Shown: positions 43,486 through 52,494, numbered from the stretch's first letter. The stretch: 64,000 bases of DNA from Paracoccaceae bacterium (GCA_002709405.1 PAQV01000087.1:1-64000); one strand, 5' to 3'. Notes: generated by a model not told the origin, from the letters alone. Translations and numbers: made by a program.

Positions 43486-44733
43486 TTACTGCAGGAAGCC
43501 GGCTTCCTTGGCGGCGGTGGTGTAGGCGGCTTCGACATCGGCCAGCGCCTGTTCGGCGGTTTCCTCGCCCTTGAGGTAATCCACCAGTTCTGCGCCAAGC
43601 GCGTTGTGCATGATGCCGATCTGGGGGATCATCGGGTAGGGCTTGGCCCCGCCCCGCGCGGTGGCGGCCACGCCGGCGGCGGCCGGTCCGGGGGTGAAGC
43701 CGTCCAGCAGCCAGACCGCGTCGTCGTTGTTGGCCGCGACCATGTCCGGGGTCATGCCGCTGACGAGGGCGGCAAAGGTGGCCTCGGCTTCGGCGTCGGA
43801 CACGTTGCGCGCGATGGAAATCCCGTCCCACCAGAGAGTTGCGCCCGGAATGCCGCCCGGCTCGACCGACGGTGCGGCAGCCAGAACGGTGTTTTCGGTA
43901 ACTTCGGGGGATGAGCCCTCGTCATCCAGTATGGCCGATCCGCGCGACCCCCACATCAGGCCAAGCGCGGCCTGGCCGGCTTCCCACAGGCCCTGCGTTT
44001 CGTTCGAGGCCTGGGTCAGGTAATCAGGGTGGGCGTAGGCGACCAGCGCCTTGAGCGTTTCCAGCGCGGCGATGCCTTCGGGGCTGTTGACCGTGGGCAC
44101 GGCGGTGCCGGGTTCGAAGAACTGGCCGCCATGGCCCAGGAAGATCAGGTTGTAGGTTTCGCCCAGGTTCCAGCCGGTCTGCATGTTCATGACCAGCGGG
44201 TGGTCCATGATGCCGGCGGCGCGGATGGCCTCGGCGGCGGCGAGAAGCTCGTCATAGGTGGCGGGTACGCTGTCGATCCCGGCCTCGGCCAGGATGTCGG
44301 TGCGCGCAAAGAGGTGCTGCGAATTGGCCATGAAGGCCACGGCCATGACGTCTCCGCCGATGGTGATCAGCTGGTTGGGCTTGATGTTGGCAGAGTACTT
44401 TTCGACCAGGTCGTTCAGGGGCCGGACCAGATCGTCGTTCATCAGCTGGGTCAGGGTGGAATTGGCCAGGATGACGCTTGTGTATTCCGCCGGATCCGGG
44501 GTCAGCGCGGCGTTCATGATGGTGCGCGCTTCGGTGGTGTGGTTGCGGCTGAACTCGGCCGCCTGGGCGCCGCAATTGGCCTCGGCCGCGTCGACCAGGG
44601 CGTGGATCGCCGGGAAGTCGCTGGCCAGGATGCGGATGGACTGGCCCTCGGGCCCGCAATCGGCGGCGAAGGCGGCTGAACCAAGCAGGCCCGCCACGGC
44701 CCCGGTGATGGCAAATGTCTTCAGAAACATCAT
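43486..44733 (-). CDS. ABC importer substrate-binding protein, sugar class, 415 aa
   Basis: A family 1 extracellular solute-binding protein. The N-terminus MMFLKTFAITGAVAGLLGSA with cleavage after AFA near residue 23 is a Sec signal peptide. The mature part contains the region VPATYDELLAAAEAIRAAGI and W.W.G..IARNVSD characteristic of the group. A single early Cys (ADCGPEG) and another in EANCGAQA could form a disulfide. It is the second gene from the divergent promoter, where abundant expression is expected. The ligand is unknown. Confidence 0.92.
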   Translation of the reverse strand: MMFLKTFAITGAVAGLLGSAAFAADCGPEGQSIRILASDFPAIHALVDAAEANCGAQAAEFSRNHTTEARTIMNAALTPDPAEYTSVILANSTLTQLMNDDLVRPLNDLVEKYSANIKPNQLITIGGDVMAVAFMANSQHLFARTDILAEAGIDSVPATYDELLAAAEAIRAAGIMDHPLVMNMQTGWNLGETYNLIFLGHGGQFFEPGTAVPTVNSPEGIAALETLKALVAYAHPDYLTQASNETQGLWEAGQAALGLMWGSRGSAILDDEGSSPEVTENTVLAAAPSVEPGGIPGATLWWDGISIARNVSDAEAEATFAALVSGMTPDMVAANNDDAVWLLDGFTPGPAAAGVAATARGGAKPYPMIPQIGIMHNALGAELVDYLKGEETAEQALADVEAAYTTAAKEAGFLQ

Positions 44734-44818
44734 ATACTCCTGTTTCCCTGTGGGTCGCGGCGCTTTGCGGCCGCCGTCATGGTTGCCCGGTTTGGCCGGG
44801 GTGATCTGTTGGGGGCGG

Positions 44819-45865
44819 TCAGGCCCCGATCCTCTGGCCGGTCTGGCCGTCGAACAGGTGGCAGATGGTGGCCGGCACCGCGATCGAGACCATGTCTCCG
44901 ATCTCGGCCCGGTAGGTCTTGTCGGCGCGCACCGACACCAGCGCCCCGCCGATGCGGACGGTGACCATGGTGGCGTCGCCCAGCAGTTCCAGCGTGTAGA
45001 TCGGCGCGTTGATCTGCCCGCCCGAGGGCACGACGGCCGCGTCCTCGGCCCGGAACCCCAGCGTCACGGCCCCGTCGCCGGACAGGCCGGGGATCTGTGC
45101 GCCAGAGGCGGTGAAGGTGCCGCCCGACAGCGTGCCCTCGATCAGGTTCATGGCCGGCGAGCCGATGAAGCTGGCCACGAAGGTATTGGCCGGCCGGTCG
45201 TAGATTTCGGTCGGGCTGCCCACCTGCTGGACGATGCCCTTTTCCATGACCACCACGCGATCGGCGAGGGTCATCGCCTCGATCTGGTCATGGGTCACGT
45301 AGATCGTCGTGACGGCCAGTTCGTGGCTGAGGTTCTTGATCTGCGCCCGCGTCGACACCCGCAGCTTGGCATCGAGGTTCGACAGCGGTTCATCCATCAG
45401 GAAGACATTGGGCTCGCGCACGATGGCCCGGGCCAGGGCCACCCGCTGGCGTTGCCCACCCGACAGGGCGGCGGGCTTGCGGTGCAGGAAATCGTCCAGT
45501 TCCACCATGGCCGAGGCCCGGCGGACCTTGGCGTCATGGGTCGCCGGATCGACGCCCCGGACCTTCAGCGGAAAGCGGATGTTGTCGTAGACGTTCAGGT
45601 TCGGATAAAGCGCGTAGCTTTGGAACACCATGGCCACGTCGCGGTCCTTGGGTTCAAGGTCGTTGACCACCTTGCCCCCGATGCTGATCTCGCCGCCCGA
45701 CGGGTCTTCGAGCCCCGCGATCATCCGCATCGTCGTGGTCTTGCCGCAGCCCGAGGGGCCCAGCAGCACAAGGAATTCCCGGTCGGCGATGGTCAGGTCG
45801 AAATTGTCGACACCAACGAAATTGCCCCATCGCTTGGACACGTTGCGCAGATGAATTTCAGCCAT
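44819..45865 (-). CDS. ABC importer ATPase, UgpC/MalK type, 348 aa
   Basis: Walker A GPSGCGKTTT near residues 37-46, signature LSGGQRQRVALA, Walker B VFLMDEPLSNLD, and TIYVTHDQIEAMTLADRVVV are followed by a C-terminal OB-type regulatory domain (VTLGFRAEDAAVVP, LLGDATMVTVRIGGALV), so it belongs to the CUT1 importer ATPases. It is the first gene of the LacI-linked operon. ATG 45865 (MAEIHLRNVSKRWG) is used; an in-frame start 13 codons upstream overlaps the operator and is unlikely. Confidence 0.94.
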   Translation of the reverse strand: MAEIHLRNVSKRWGNFVGVDNFDLTIADREFLVLLGPSGCGKTTTMRMIAGLEDPSGGEISIGGKVVNDLEPKDRDVAMVFQSYALYPNLNVYDNIRFPLKVRGVDPATHDAKVRRASAMVELDDFLHRKPAALSGGQRQRVALARAIVREPNVFLMDEPLSNLDAKLRVSTRAQIKNLSHELAVTTIYVTHDQIEAMTLADRVVVMEKGIVQQVGSPTEIYDRPANTFVASFIGSPAMNLIEGTLSGGTFTASGAQIPGLSGDGAVTLGFRAEDAAVVPSGGQINAPIYTLELLGDATMVTVRIGGALVSVRADKTYRAEIGDMVSIAVPATICHLFDGQTGQRIGA

Positions 45866-45898
45866 TCGGGATCTCCGGGCAGGGGAATCGGATGCATT

Positions 45899-45914
45899 TT
45901 GCATACGCTTGCAA
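45899..45914 (+). promoter_or_regulatory. LacI-type operator, copy 1
   Basis: TTGCATACGCTTGCAA has 5-bp inverted half-sites around a central CG, the general form of LacI-family operators. It lies 34 bases before the ATPase start codon (minus strand) and is the exact reverse complement of copy 2. Confidence 0.85.
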
Positions 45915-45953
45915 AAACGCTAGACTCACCTTGGCAAATTCGGCAAGGATTTT

Positions 45954-45969
45954 TTGCAAGCGTATGCAA
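45954..45969 (+). promoter_or_regulatory. LacI-type operator, copy 2
   Basis: TTGCAAGCGTATGCAA is the exact reverse complement of copy 1, and the match continues a few bases on both sides for 21 in all. Centres are 55 bases apart, so a repressor tetramer or two dimers could silence both divergent transcripts. It ends 16 bases before the NTF2-like start at 45985. Confidence 0.85.
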
Positions 45970-45984
45970 AATTATGGGGGCACC

Positions 45985-46983
45985 ATGGAATTCCAGGAAG
46001 AAAAGCGACTTGTGCGGGCATTTCATGAGGCGATTGATGGCGCGGGCGCGGATGACCTTGGCGCGGTATTGGCGTCTTACATGGCGCCCGATGCGCTGTG
46101 GCGGGGCTTTCACCCGTTCGGAGAACTGACCGGCCCCCGGGCCGTGGCAGACACCTTCTGGCAGCCCCTGCGCATGTCCCTGACCCGGATGCAGCGGCGG
46201 CAGGACATCTTCTTTGCCGGGCGCAATGAAATGGACGGGAACGGGACCTGGGTGGTGTCGATGGGCCACCTGATGGGGCTGTTCGACACGCCCTGGCTGG
46301 GCATCGCGCCCACCGGCAAGATGGCCTTCCTGCGCTATTGCGAGTTCAACCGGGTCGACAACGGTCAGATCACCGAGACGGCGATGTATTTCGACATTCC
46401 CCACCTGATGATGCAGGCGGGGTTGCAGCCCTTCCCGCCCCAGACCGCCGCCCACCTGGTGCAGCCGGGGCCTCTGACCCATGACGGTCTGCTATATGAT
46501 GCGCAGCCCCCGGCCGAGGGCGCGGCCACCCTGGCCGCGATCAACGCCATGATCGGCGACCTGGGCACCTGGCAGCTGGGCCTGCCGCTGGAGGAAGAGC
46601 TCGCCCGGACCTGGCATGACGACATGATCTGGTGGGGGCCGGCGGGGATCGGGGCGACCTACACGATCGAGCGTTATGCCAAGCAGCACTCGGCCCCCTT
46701 CCGCGCGGCCTTCACCGACCGATCCAAGACGCGCCACCTGGCCCGGCTGGCCGAGGGGCATTATGGCGGGTTCTTCGGCTGGCCCAACTTCACGGCCCGC
46801 CACGTGGGCGGGTTCATGGGCATGCCGGGCAGCGAGGGGATGGGAGAAATGCGGGTGATCGACATCTACCGGCGGCAGGGCGACAAGCTGGCCGAGAACT
46901 GGATCTTCATCGACCTGCTGCACTTCTGGAACACCCTGGGCGTCGACATCCTGGCCCGGATGCAGGCCTTTCCCCGGACCTGA
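45985..46983 (+). CDS. NTF2/SnoaL-like protein, 332 aa (paralogue 4, divergent)
   Basis: Two NTF2-like units: LASYMAPDALWRGFHPFGEL and WHDDMIWWGPAGIGATYTIE, ending in KLAENWIFIDLLHFWNTLGV and DILARMQAF. It is clearly related to the 350-aa protein at 38459 (shared HPFGEL/HPFGDL, WYGPAGIG/WWGPAGIG). It alone is transcribed away from the 13-gene operon, from a promoter region with two LacI-type operators. ATG 45985 has a GGGGG ribosome site at 45976-45980; earlier in-frame starts fall within the operator. Confidence 0.83.
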   Translation: MEFQEEKRLVRAFHEAIDGAGADDLGAVLASYMAPDALWRGFHPFGELTGPRAVADTFWQPLRMSLTRMQRRQDIFFAGRNEMDGNGTWVVSMGHLMGLFDTPWLGIAPTGKMAFLRYCEFNRVDNGQITETAMYFDIPHLMMQAGLQPFPPQTAAHLVQPGPLTHDGLLYDAQPPAEGAATLAAINAMIGDLGTWQLGLPLEEELARTWHDDMIWWGPAGIGATYTIERYAKQHSAPFRAAFTDRSKTRHLARLAEGHYGGFFGWPNFTARHVGGFMGMPGSEGMGEMRVIDIYRRQGDKLAENWIFIDLLHFWNTLGVDILARMQAFPRT

Positions 46984-47013
46984 TCGGTCAGGGTGTCAGG
47001 GATCACGCGCCAA

Positions 47014-47337
47014 TCAGGCGGCGGGCAGGGTCACGCCCTGGCAGGCCTGGGCATCGCCGCCGCAACAATCCTGCAGCAGGAAGGTGACCAGGCCGTTCAC
47101 CGCGCCCAGGTTCGGGGCGTACAGCACCTCGCGGTGCTTGCGTTCGGTCGTCACCAGCCCGGCCCGGCGCAGGGTGGACAGGTGCCCCGACACGGTCGAG
47201 GGCTTGAGATCCATCAGCCGGCCGACCTCCATCGCCGGAGTGCCATTCGGGCCGCGCTGGACCAGAAGGCGGAAAATGGACAGCCGGGTGTCGTGGGCAA
47301 GGGCGCCGAAGGCATCGATGGCAACATTCTGGTTCAT
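47014..47337 (-). CDS. arsR: ArsR family arsenic-responsive repressor, 107 aa
   Basis: A winged-helix repressor: LSIFRLLVQRGPNGTPAMEV, STVSGHLSTLRRAGLVTTER (recognition helix and wing, residues about 47-66) and a C-terminal cysteine cluster DCCGGDAQAC. The cysteines at the C-terminus could bind arsenite and replace the N-terminal CVCDL-type site of E. coli ArsR, which is absent here. It is divergent from acr3/arsC and separated by 127 bases with two dyads. It should repress both transcripts until arsenite binds. Confidence 0.92.
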   Translation of the reverse strand: MNQNVAIDAFGALAHDTRLSIFRLLVQRGPNGTPAMEVGRLMDLKPSTVSGHLSTLRRAGLVTTERKHREVLYAPNLGAVNGLVTFLLQDCCGGDAQACQGVTLPAA

Positions 47338-47338
47338 G

Positions 47339-47356
47339 TTTCGTGATTACGCGAAA
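47339..47356 (+). promoter_or_regulatory. Candidate ArsR operator, near arsR
   Basis: TTTCGTG, four bases, then CGCGAAA form a dyad with one mismatch directly upstream of the arsR start. It shares CGCGAAA with the second dyad at 47410-47421. Confidence 0.6.
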
Positions 47357-47409
47357 TGACAAGTCTTGACAAGCGGGGGCGCCCGCCGCTAGGCAGCAAT
47401 TGATACGCG

Positions 47410-47421
47410 ATTTCGCGAAAT
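47410..47421 (+). promoter_or_regulatory. Candidate ArsR operator, near acr3
   Basis: ATTTCGCGAAAT is a perfect 12-bp palindrome 44 bases before the acr3 start. Its half-site matches that of the arsR-side dyad, so one repressor could bind both. Confidence 0.65.
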
Positions 47422-47464
47422 GACGAATTCATGACAAGGCGCGTTCCGCGCCCCGAGGCCCGAC

Positions 47465-48511
47465 ATGACCCAGACCACCGACACCCCCACCGCCGCGGAA
47501 CCGATGGGCCGCTTCGAACGGCTGCTGACCCTTTGGGTGGCCCTGGCCATGGTCGGCGGCATCGCCGTCGGCACCGTCGCCCCCGGCCTTGTGCAGGCGA
47601 TTGCCGCGGCCGAGGTCGCCTCGATCAACCTGGTGGTGGCCGTGCTGATCTGGGCCATGGTCTACCCGATGATGGTCAATGTCGACTTCGCAGCCGTCGC
47701 CGGCGTCGCCCGCCAGCCCAAGGGGTTGCTGGTCACGCTGACCGTCAACTGGCTGATCAAGCCGTTCACCATGGCCCTGCTGGCCGTGCTGTTCTTCGAC
47801 TATGTCTTCGCGCCCTGGATCGCCCCCGAGGACGCCGCGCAATACATCGCCGGGCTGATCCTGCTGGGGGCCGCGCCCTGTACGGCCATGGTCTTTGTCT
47901 GGTCGCAACTGACGCGCGGCGACGCGACCTATACGCTGGTGCAGGTGTCGGTGAACGACCTGATCATGGTGGTGGCCTTCGCGCCCATCGTCGCCCTCCT
48001 GCTGGGCGTGACCGAGATCTCGGTGCCCTGGGAAACGCTGGTCCTGGCCACGGTGCTGTATGTCGTGCTGCCCCTCGCGGCCGGGCTGGTGACCCGGCGC
48101 ATGCTGGGGTCGGACGCCGCGATCGAGGCCTTTACCGCCCGCATCAAGCCCCTGTCGATGGTCGGCCTGATTGCCACCGTGGCGATCCTGTTCGGCCTGC
48201 AGGGAGAGGTCATCCTGTCGAAACCGGCGGTCATCGTGCTGATCGCGGTGCCCATCGTGATCCAGAGCTACGGCATCTTCGCCCTGGCTTACGGGGCGGC
48301 CTACATGCTGAAGGTGCCCCACCGGATCGCCGCCCCCTGCGCCATGATCGGCACGTCGAACTTCTTCGAACTCGCCGTGGCCGTGGCCATCAGCCTCTTC
48401 GGCCTGAACTCGGGCGCGGCCCTGGCCACGGTGGTCGGCGTGCTGGTCGAGGTGCCGGTGATGCTGTCCCTGGTGGCCTTTGCCAACCGAACCCGCGCCC
48501 GCTTTGCCTGA
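47465..48511 (+). CDS. acr3: Arsenite efflux pump, ACR3 type, 348 aa
   Basis: A ten-helix inner-membrane arsenite exporter of the ACR3 (bile acid:Na+ symporter superfamily) group. The essential cysteine of the family is in [16 protein letters not shown] near residue 138, with the conserved [11 protein letters not shown] and [14 protein letters not shown] segments further on. Length is typical. It faces arsR and is followed after 8 bases by arsC, so arsenate entering the cell can be reduced and expelled. Confidence 0.95.
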   Translation: MTQTTDTPTAAEPMGRFERLLTLWVALAMVGGIAVGTVAPGLVQAIAAAEVASINLVVAVLIWAMVYPMMVNVDFAAVAGVARQPKGLLVTLTVNWLIKPFTMALLAVLFFDYVFAPWIAPEDAAQYIAGLILLGAAPCTAMVFVWSQLTRGDATYTLVQVSVNDLIMVVAFAPIVALLLGVTEISVPWETLVLATVLYVVLPLAAGLVTRRMLGSDAAIEAFTARIKPLSMVGLIATVAILFGLQGEVILSKPAVIVLIAVPIVIQSYGIFALAYGAAYMLKVPHRIAAPCAMIGTSNFFELAVAVAISLFGLNSGAALATVVGVLVEVPVMLSLVAFANRTRARFA

Positions 48512-48519
48512 GGCCGCCG

Positions 48520-48939
48520 ATGATCGTCATCCACCATAATCCCGACTGCGGCACCTCGCGCAACGTGCTGGCGTTCATCCGGGCGTCGGGGGTGGAGCCG
48601 GAGATCATCGACTACCTGTCCACCGGCTGGACCCGGCCCCAGCTTCTGGCCCTGTTCGCCGCCGCCGACCTGACTCCGCGCAGCGCCTTGCGGGTGACGA
48701 AGTCTCCGGCCGCCGAGATGGGATTGCTGGACCCGTCGGTGCCGGACGATACGCTGATGGAGGCCATGCTCAGCCACCCCATCCTGGTTAACAGGCCCAT
48801 CGTCGCCAGCCCGCGCGGCGTGCGGCTGTGCCGGCCCTCGGAACAGGTCTTCGCCCTGCTGGACGGGCGGCCGCAGGGGCCGGTCTTCAAGGAAGATGGA
48901 CAGATGGTGATCGACGGGGCAGGGCGGCTGGTGGCCTGA
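48520..48939 (+). CDS. arsC: Glutaredoxin-dependent arsenate reductase, 139 aa
   Basis: A thioredoxin-fold arsenate reductase of the ArsC/Spx group. HHNPDCGTSRNVLAFIRAS places the catalytic cysteine near residue 10, and the three arginines needed for oxyanion binding are present in TPRSALRVTK, NRPIVASPRGVRLCRP. It reduces arsenate to arsenite with glutathione and glutaredoxin. ATG 48520 is 8 bases after the acr3 stop. No metallochaperone or other ars gene is present. Confidence 0.95.
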   Translation: MIVIHHNPDCGTSRNVLAFIRASGVEPEIIDYLSTGWTRPQLLALFAAADLTPRSALRVTKSPAAEMGLLDPSVPDDTLMEAMLSHPILVNRPIVASPRGVRLCRPSEQVFALLDGRPQGPVFKEDGQMVIDGAGRLVA

Positions 48940-49027
48940 AAAGCCTAGCCGATCAATCCCTTGATCCCAGACGGCAGGTCATCTGACCGAAGGGCCGGGC
49001 TGCGCCGCCCCTGTCGCCCAGGCCCGA

Positions 49028-49053
49028 TCTCACAAAAATTGACATGTGTGAGA
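49028..49053 (+). promoter_or_regulatory. Dyad upstream of the RTX protease
   Basis: TCTCACA and TGTGAGA form 7-bp arms around 12 bases that include a TTGACA hexamer (49039-49044); a second TTGACA follows at 49057-49062. It could be a promoter with an overlapping operator, but no clear -10 is seen. Confidence 0.4.
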
Positions 49054-49172
49054 CAATTGACAGACACGCCCGATTTGCCGAAAGTGCCCGCGCATAGCTG
49101 AGCACTTTCTGGTTAACATCGGGCCCAACGACACCGACGTCACGCGCCCGGATATTTAAGGGGGACATCGCA

Positions 49173-51638
49173 ATGGCGATGGATGGAGTTACGTTTTCAA
49201 CGTCGGATTTTCTCGACACGGATGAAGACATCGAAATCGGCACGTCAAGCGTCCTTGAGGACAGCGACGACACGGTCGAAACCACCGAGGCCGCGCCGGT
49301 CGAAAAGACCAGCGACGACAGCGCGCCCGTGGCGGCCCTGCCGGCCGACGACGAAGACACCGACGAGCTTGCCGACACCCTGACCTTGTCCGCCCCGGCC
49401 ATCATGGGCGCCGTCGTGGCGCGGACGGTGATTTCGGGCGGAGAGGTCCCGGTCGTGCGGGCCGAGATCGGCACCAGCCTGCGGATGCTGGTGCAGGGCC
49501 TGCTGCCGGCCGAGGAGTCCTCGACCCCGGACAAGGCCGTGGCCGATGCGGACAGCTGGGCCGATTACGCCCTGGCCCTGATCCCCTCGGACGACCTGTT
49601 CCCCAACCAGTGGCACCTGCAGAACACCGGCCAGTCGGGCGGTGACGCGGGCGTCGACCTGAACGTGACCTCGGTCTGGGACGATTATACCGGCGCAGGC
49701 GTGACCGTCGGCATCTGGGACGACGGGGTGCAATACACGCACCACGACCTGGACGACAATTACGACACCAACCTGCATATCGTCGTGGGCGGCGTGACCC
49801 ACGACCCGCTGCCGCAAAGCTTCCAGTCGGCCCATGGCACCGCCGTGGCCGGCGTGATCGCGGCCGAGAACAACGGCGAGGGCACCGTGGGTGTGGCCTA
49901 TGACGCCACCATCGCGGGTGTCGATATGTTCTTCGACAACTCGCTCGACTTCGAGGCCTCGTTCTACGAGCTCGACAATTTCGACGTGACCAACCACAGC
50001 TGGGGCTGGGTCACGCCGTTTGCCGACAGCATCTACGACACCAATTCGACCGGCGGCGTCGACTGGCAGGAGTTCTTCGGCGGCTTCTTCGAAAGCGTCG
50101 AGACCGGGCGCGGAGGCCTGGGCACCATCAACCTGGTGGCCAATGGCAACGACCGCACGATCGGGCGGGACGGCAACGACAGCAACTTCAACTCGATCCC
50201 CCAGACCATTGCCGTGGGCGCGACCAGCCATGACGGCTACGTGTCGTATTATTCGACCCCGGGCGCGAACCTGCTGATCTCGTCGCCCTCGAACGGGGCG
50301 GAAGGCGCGGGGATCTGGACCACCGACCGGACCGGGTTCTGGGGCTATGACCGGGGCGGGGATTATACCTCGACCTTCGGCGGCACGTCCTCGGCCACCC
50401 CTGCGGCGGCGGGTGTCGTGGCCCTGATGCTGGAGGCCAATCCCGAACTGGGCTGGCGCGACGTGCAGGACATCCTGGCGCTGAGCGCCCGGCACACCGG
50501 TTCGGCCATGGGCTCGGGTCCCGAGGCCGACGAGCTTTATACCTGGGAGTTCAACGGGGCGACCAACTGGAACGGCGGCGGGATGCACTTTTCCAACGAT
50601 TACGGCTTCGGCCTGATCGACGCGCTGGCCGCCGTGCGCCTGGCGGAAACCTGGGTCGACCAGAAGACCAGCTCGAACTGGGAAGATCCGGTCGTGGCCA
50701 GCGGCAATTTCAACCTGGTCATCCCCGACAACAATGCCACCGGCATCAGCTTTACCTTCGACACCACGGATGATTTCGACATCGAACATGTCGGCCTGAC
50801 CCTGGGCTTCTCTGGCGGGTACACGGGCGATTACAACATCACGCTGATTTCGCCAGACGGGACTGAATCGGTGCTGGCGATCACCGGCAACCAGGGCTCG
50901 GCCGCGACCACCAACTGGTTCTTCATGTCGAATGCCTTCCGGGGCGAAACCAGCGCCGGCACTTGGACGGTCGAGATCTCGGACGAGACCGCTGGCGACA
51001 CCGGCACGCTGACCTATGGCGAGCTGCAGTTCTTCGGCGAAACCGCCGATGCGGACGATCTCTATGTCTACACCAACGAGTTCAGCGACTTTGCCGGCGT
51101 CGGCAACCACTTGCTGACCCTGAACGACACCAATGGCGGGATCGACACGCTGAACGCGGCCGCCGTGACGGCGGCGTCGATCATCACGCTGGGCGGGACG
51201 GCAACCATCGACGGCCAGTTGATCAGCTCGGTCACGGGGATCGAAAACGTCTTCGGCGGCGATGGCGACGACACGCTGACCGGCGACGATGCGGCCAACA
51301 TCCTGGCGGGCGGGCGGGGCAACGACCTGCTGTCGGGCGGCCGGGGCGATGACATCCTGCGCGACGGCGAAGGCCAGGACATCCTGAAGGGCCAGGCGGG
51401 CAACGACATCTACGAGCTGTGCATCGACGATTCCAAGGACAACATCCGCAGCTACGTGGACGGGGCCGACCGGATCAGGTTCGTGGAAGGCGACCTGGAG
51501 TTCAGCGACCTGATCTTCACCGATATCCAGCTGGGCAAGGTGCGGATCGACTATGCCGATGACTTCGTGATCGTCGTGAACAGCAACCTTGGCCTGACCT
51601 CGGCGGATTTCGACATCTCGGATTTCCTGTTCGCCTGA
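49173..51638 (+). CDS. Secreted subtilisin-like protease with P domain and RTX repeats, 821 aa
   Basis: There is no Sec signal peptide. After an acidic N-terminal stretch (rich in D, E and T, residues 14-75), the peptidase S8 domain begins near 165. The triad is D183 (VGIWDDGVQ), H221 ([10 protein letters not shown]) and S406 ([12 protein letters not shown]). A proprotein-convertase P domain follows at about 520-650 ([34 protein letters not shown]). Calcium-binding RTX nonapeptides [10 protein letters not shown] and [20 protein letters not shown] lie near residues 695-735. This predicts export by a type I system using a C-terminal signal; no type I transporter is in the window. AAGGGGGA precedes the ATG. 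Confidence 0.93.
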   Translation: MAMDGVTFSTSDFLDTDEDIEIGTSSVLEDSDDTVETTEAAPVEKTSDDSAPVAALPADDEDTDELADTLTLSAPAIMGAVVARTVISGGEVPVVRAEIGTSLRMLVQGLLPAEESSTPDKAVADADSWADYALALIPSDDLFPNQWHLQNTGQSGGDAGVDLNVTSVWDDYTGAGVTVGIWDDGVQYTHHDLDDNYDTNLHIVVGGVTHDPLPQSFQSAHGTAVAGVIAAENNGEGTVGVAYDATIAGVDMFFDNSLDFEASFYELDNFDVTNHSWGWVTPFADSIYDTNSTGGVDWQEFFGGFFESVETGRGGLGTINLVANGNDRTIGRDGNDSNFNSIPQTIAVGATSHDGYVSYYSTPGANLLISSPSNGAEGAGIWTTDRTGFWGYDRGGDYTSTFGGTSSATPAAAGVVALMLEANPELGWRDVQDILALSARHTGSAMGSGPEADELYTWEFNGATNWNGGGMHFSNDYGFGLIDALAAVRLAETWVDQKTSSNWEDPVVASGNFNLVIPDNNATGISFTFDTTDDFDIEHVGLTLGFSGGYTGDYNITLISPDGTESVLAITGNQGSAATTNWFFMSNAFRGETSAGTWTVEISDETAGDTGTLTYGELQFFGETADADDLYVYTNEFSDFAGVGNHLLTLNDTNGGIDTLNAAAVTAASIITLGGTATIDGQLISSVTGIENVFGGDGDDTLTGDDAANILAGGRGNDLLSGGRGDDILRDGEGQDILKGQAGNDIYELCIDDSKDNIRSYVDGADRIRFVEGDLEFSDLIFTDIQLGKVRIDYADDFVIVVNSNLGLTSADFDISDFLFA

Positions 51639-51660
51639 TCTTGCGGTCAAAGTCTTTGGC

Positions 51661-51688
51661 AAAGCCCCGGCCCGGTGCCGGGGCTTTT
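51661..51688 (+). terminator. Rho-independent terminator after the protease gene
   Basis: AAAGCCCCGGC and GCCGGGGCTTT form an 11-bp stem around a 5-base loop and run into TTTT, 22 bases after the protease stop. As the stem also starts with A residues, it could work on both strands. Confidence 0.9.
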
Positions 51689-51756
51689 CCGTTGCGGCGA
51701 GGGTGTCCTTGCTTGCGGTGTGACCAGGTGCTACCATTGGGGAAGGAGGGCAAGCC

Positions 51757-52032
51757 ATGACCGTCAAATCCTCGATCTCGCTCAGCGATGCCCAGTTCGC
51801 CTTTGCCAAGGCCATGGTCGAGTCGGGCCAGTATCCCAGTGTTAGCGCCGTGTTGCAGCAAGGCGTCGAAATCCTGCGCCAGCGGCAGGAGGATGCCGAG
51901 CTGGAACGCCAGGCCCTTCGGAGGCTTCTGTCCGCCCGCCACGAGGCCGAGCCCATCCCGGCCAGCGCATTCGACGACCGGCTCGACGCCATGCTGGCCG
52001 CCCGCCAGAAGGGCCATGACCTGGACACTTGA
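51757..52032 (+). CDS. parD: Type II antitoxin, ParD family, 91 aa
   Basis: A ribbon-helix-helix antitoxin: KSSISLSDAQFAFAKAMVES and YPSVSAVLQQGVEILRQRQ cover the DNA-binding RHH domain (residues 4-45), and the C-terminal half, which is acidic and helical, wraps the toxin. GGGAAGGAG precedes the start. The toxin gene overlaps its 3' end by 17 bases. The pair may stabilise the replicon, consistent with the repABC module elsewhere in the window. Confidence 0.92.
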   Translation: MTVKSSISLSDAQFAFAKAMVESGQYPSVSAVLQQGVEILRQRQEDAELERQALRRLLSARHEAEPIPASAFDDRLDAMLAARQKGHDLDT

Positions 52033-52366
52033 ATTCGCCGCCGAGGCCGAGGGGGATTTCGCCCGGATCTTCGACCATCTCGCCGACAGCTACATGGGCT
52101 TCGGGGAGAGGCCGGATTCTGCCCTGCGCCATGCCGCCGAGCGGGTCCGCCAGGTCAGGCAGGATGCCGACCGGATCCTGGTGGCGCCGCACCGTGGACA
52201 GATGCGCAACGATGTACTGGCGGGCTGCCGCAGCCTGTCGTTCGGCCAGGCGGCGTTCTGGTTCACGCTGGACGAAGATCGCCGCACCGTGCGCATCCTG
52301 GCCGTGTTCTACGGGGCAGAGGACGCGCGCAGGCGGATGTTGCTGCGGGCCCTGGGTGGCGGCTGA
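52016..52366 (+). CDS. parE: Type II toxin, ParE/RelE superfamily, 116 aa
   Basis: The RelE/ParE fold is recognisable: an N-terminal strand MTWTLEFAAEAEGDFARIFD, the helix pair with RHAAERVRQVRQDADRILVA, HRGQMRNDVLAGCRSLSFGQ, and the last strands AAFWFTLDEDRRTVRILAVF. It would target DNA gyrase if it behaves like ParE. Translation should depend on parD because the start lies inside the parD end. Length is slightly above the usual 95-110 residues because the loop after the first helix is longer. Confidence 0.9.
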   Translation: MTWTLEFAAEAEGDFARIFDHLADSYMGFGERPDSALRHAAERVRQVRQDADRILVAPHRGQMRNDVLAGCRSLSFGQAAFWFTLDEDRRTVRILAVFYGAEDARRRMLLRALGGG

Positions 52367-52403
52367 CGCATGGGGCTTTGAAGCGCAACTCGGACAGGCG
52401 GAA

Positions 52404-52419
52404 TGTACCGGTTGGTACA
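52404..52419 (+). promoter_or_regulatory. TetR-type palindrome after parE
   Basis: TGTACCGGTTGGTACA has 6-bp arms around a 4-base centre, the form of TetR-family operators. It lies upstream of the small-RNA promoter (52461-52489) and might regulate it or an unseen transcript. No neighbour is an obvious partner. Confidence 0.45.
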
Positions 52420-52460
52420 CTGGCGCAATGCTGCAATGCGGAATTAGCATGGCTGGATTA

Positions 52461-52489
52461 TTGTGCGGATGCAGCGATAGCGCTATATC
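52461..52489 (+). promoter_or_regulatory. Promoter of the small RNA
   Basis: TTGTGC and TATATC are separated by 17 bases. Transcription would start near 52495, which is exactly where the first hairpin of the predicted RNA begins. Confidence 0.6.
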
Positions 52490-52494
52490 AGAAC

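Noticed and set aside
49245-52028. 927-codon open frame antisense to the RTX protease
   Set aside because: The plus frame has a complete catalytic triad and RTX repeats; the antisense frame is a composition artefact.
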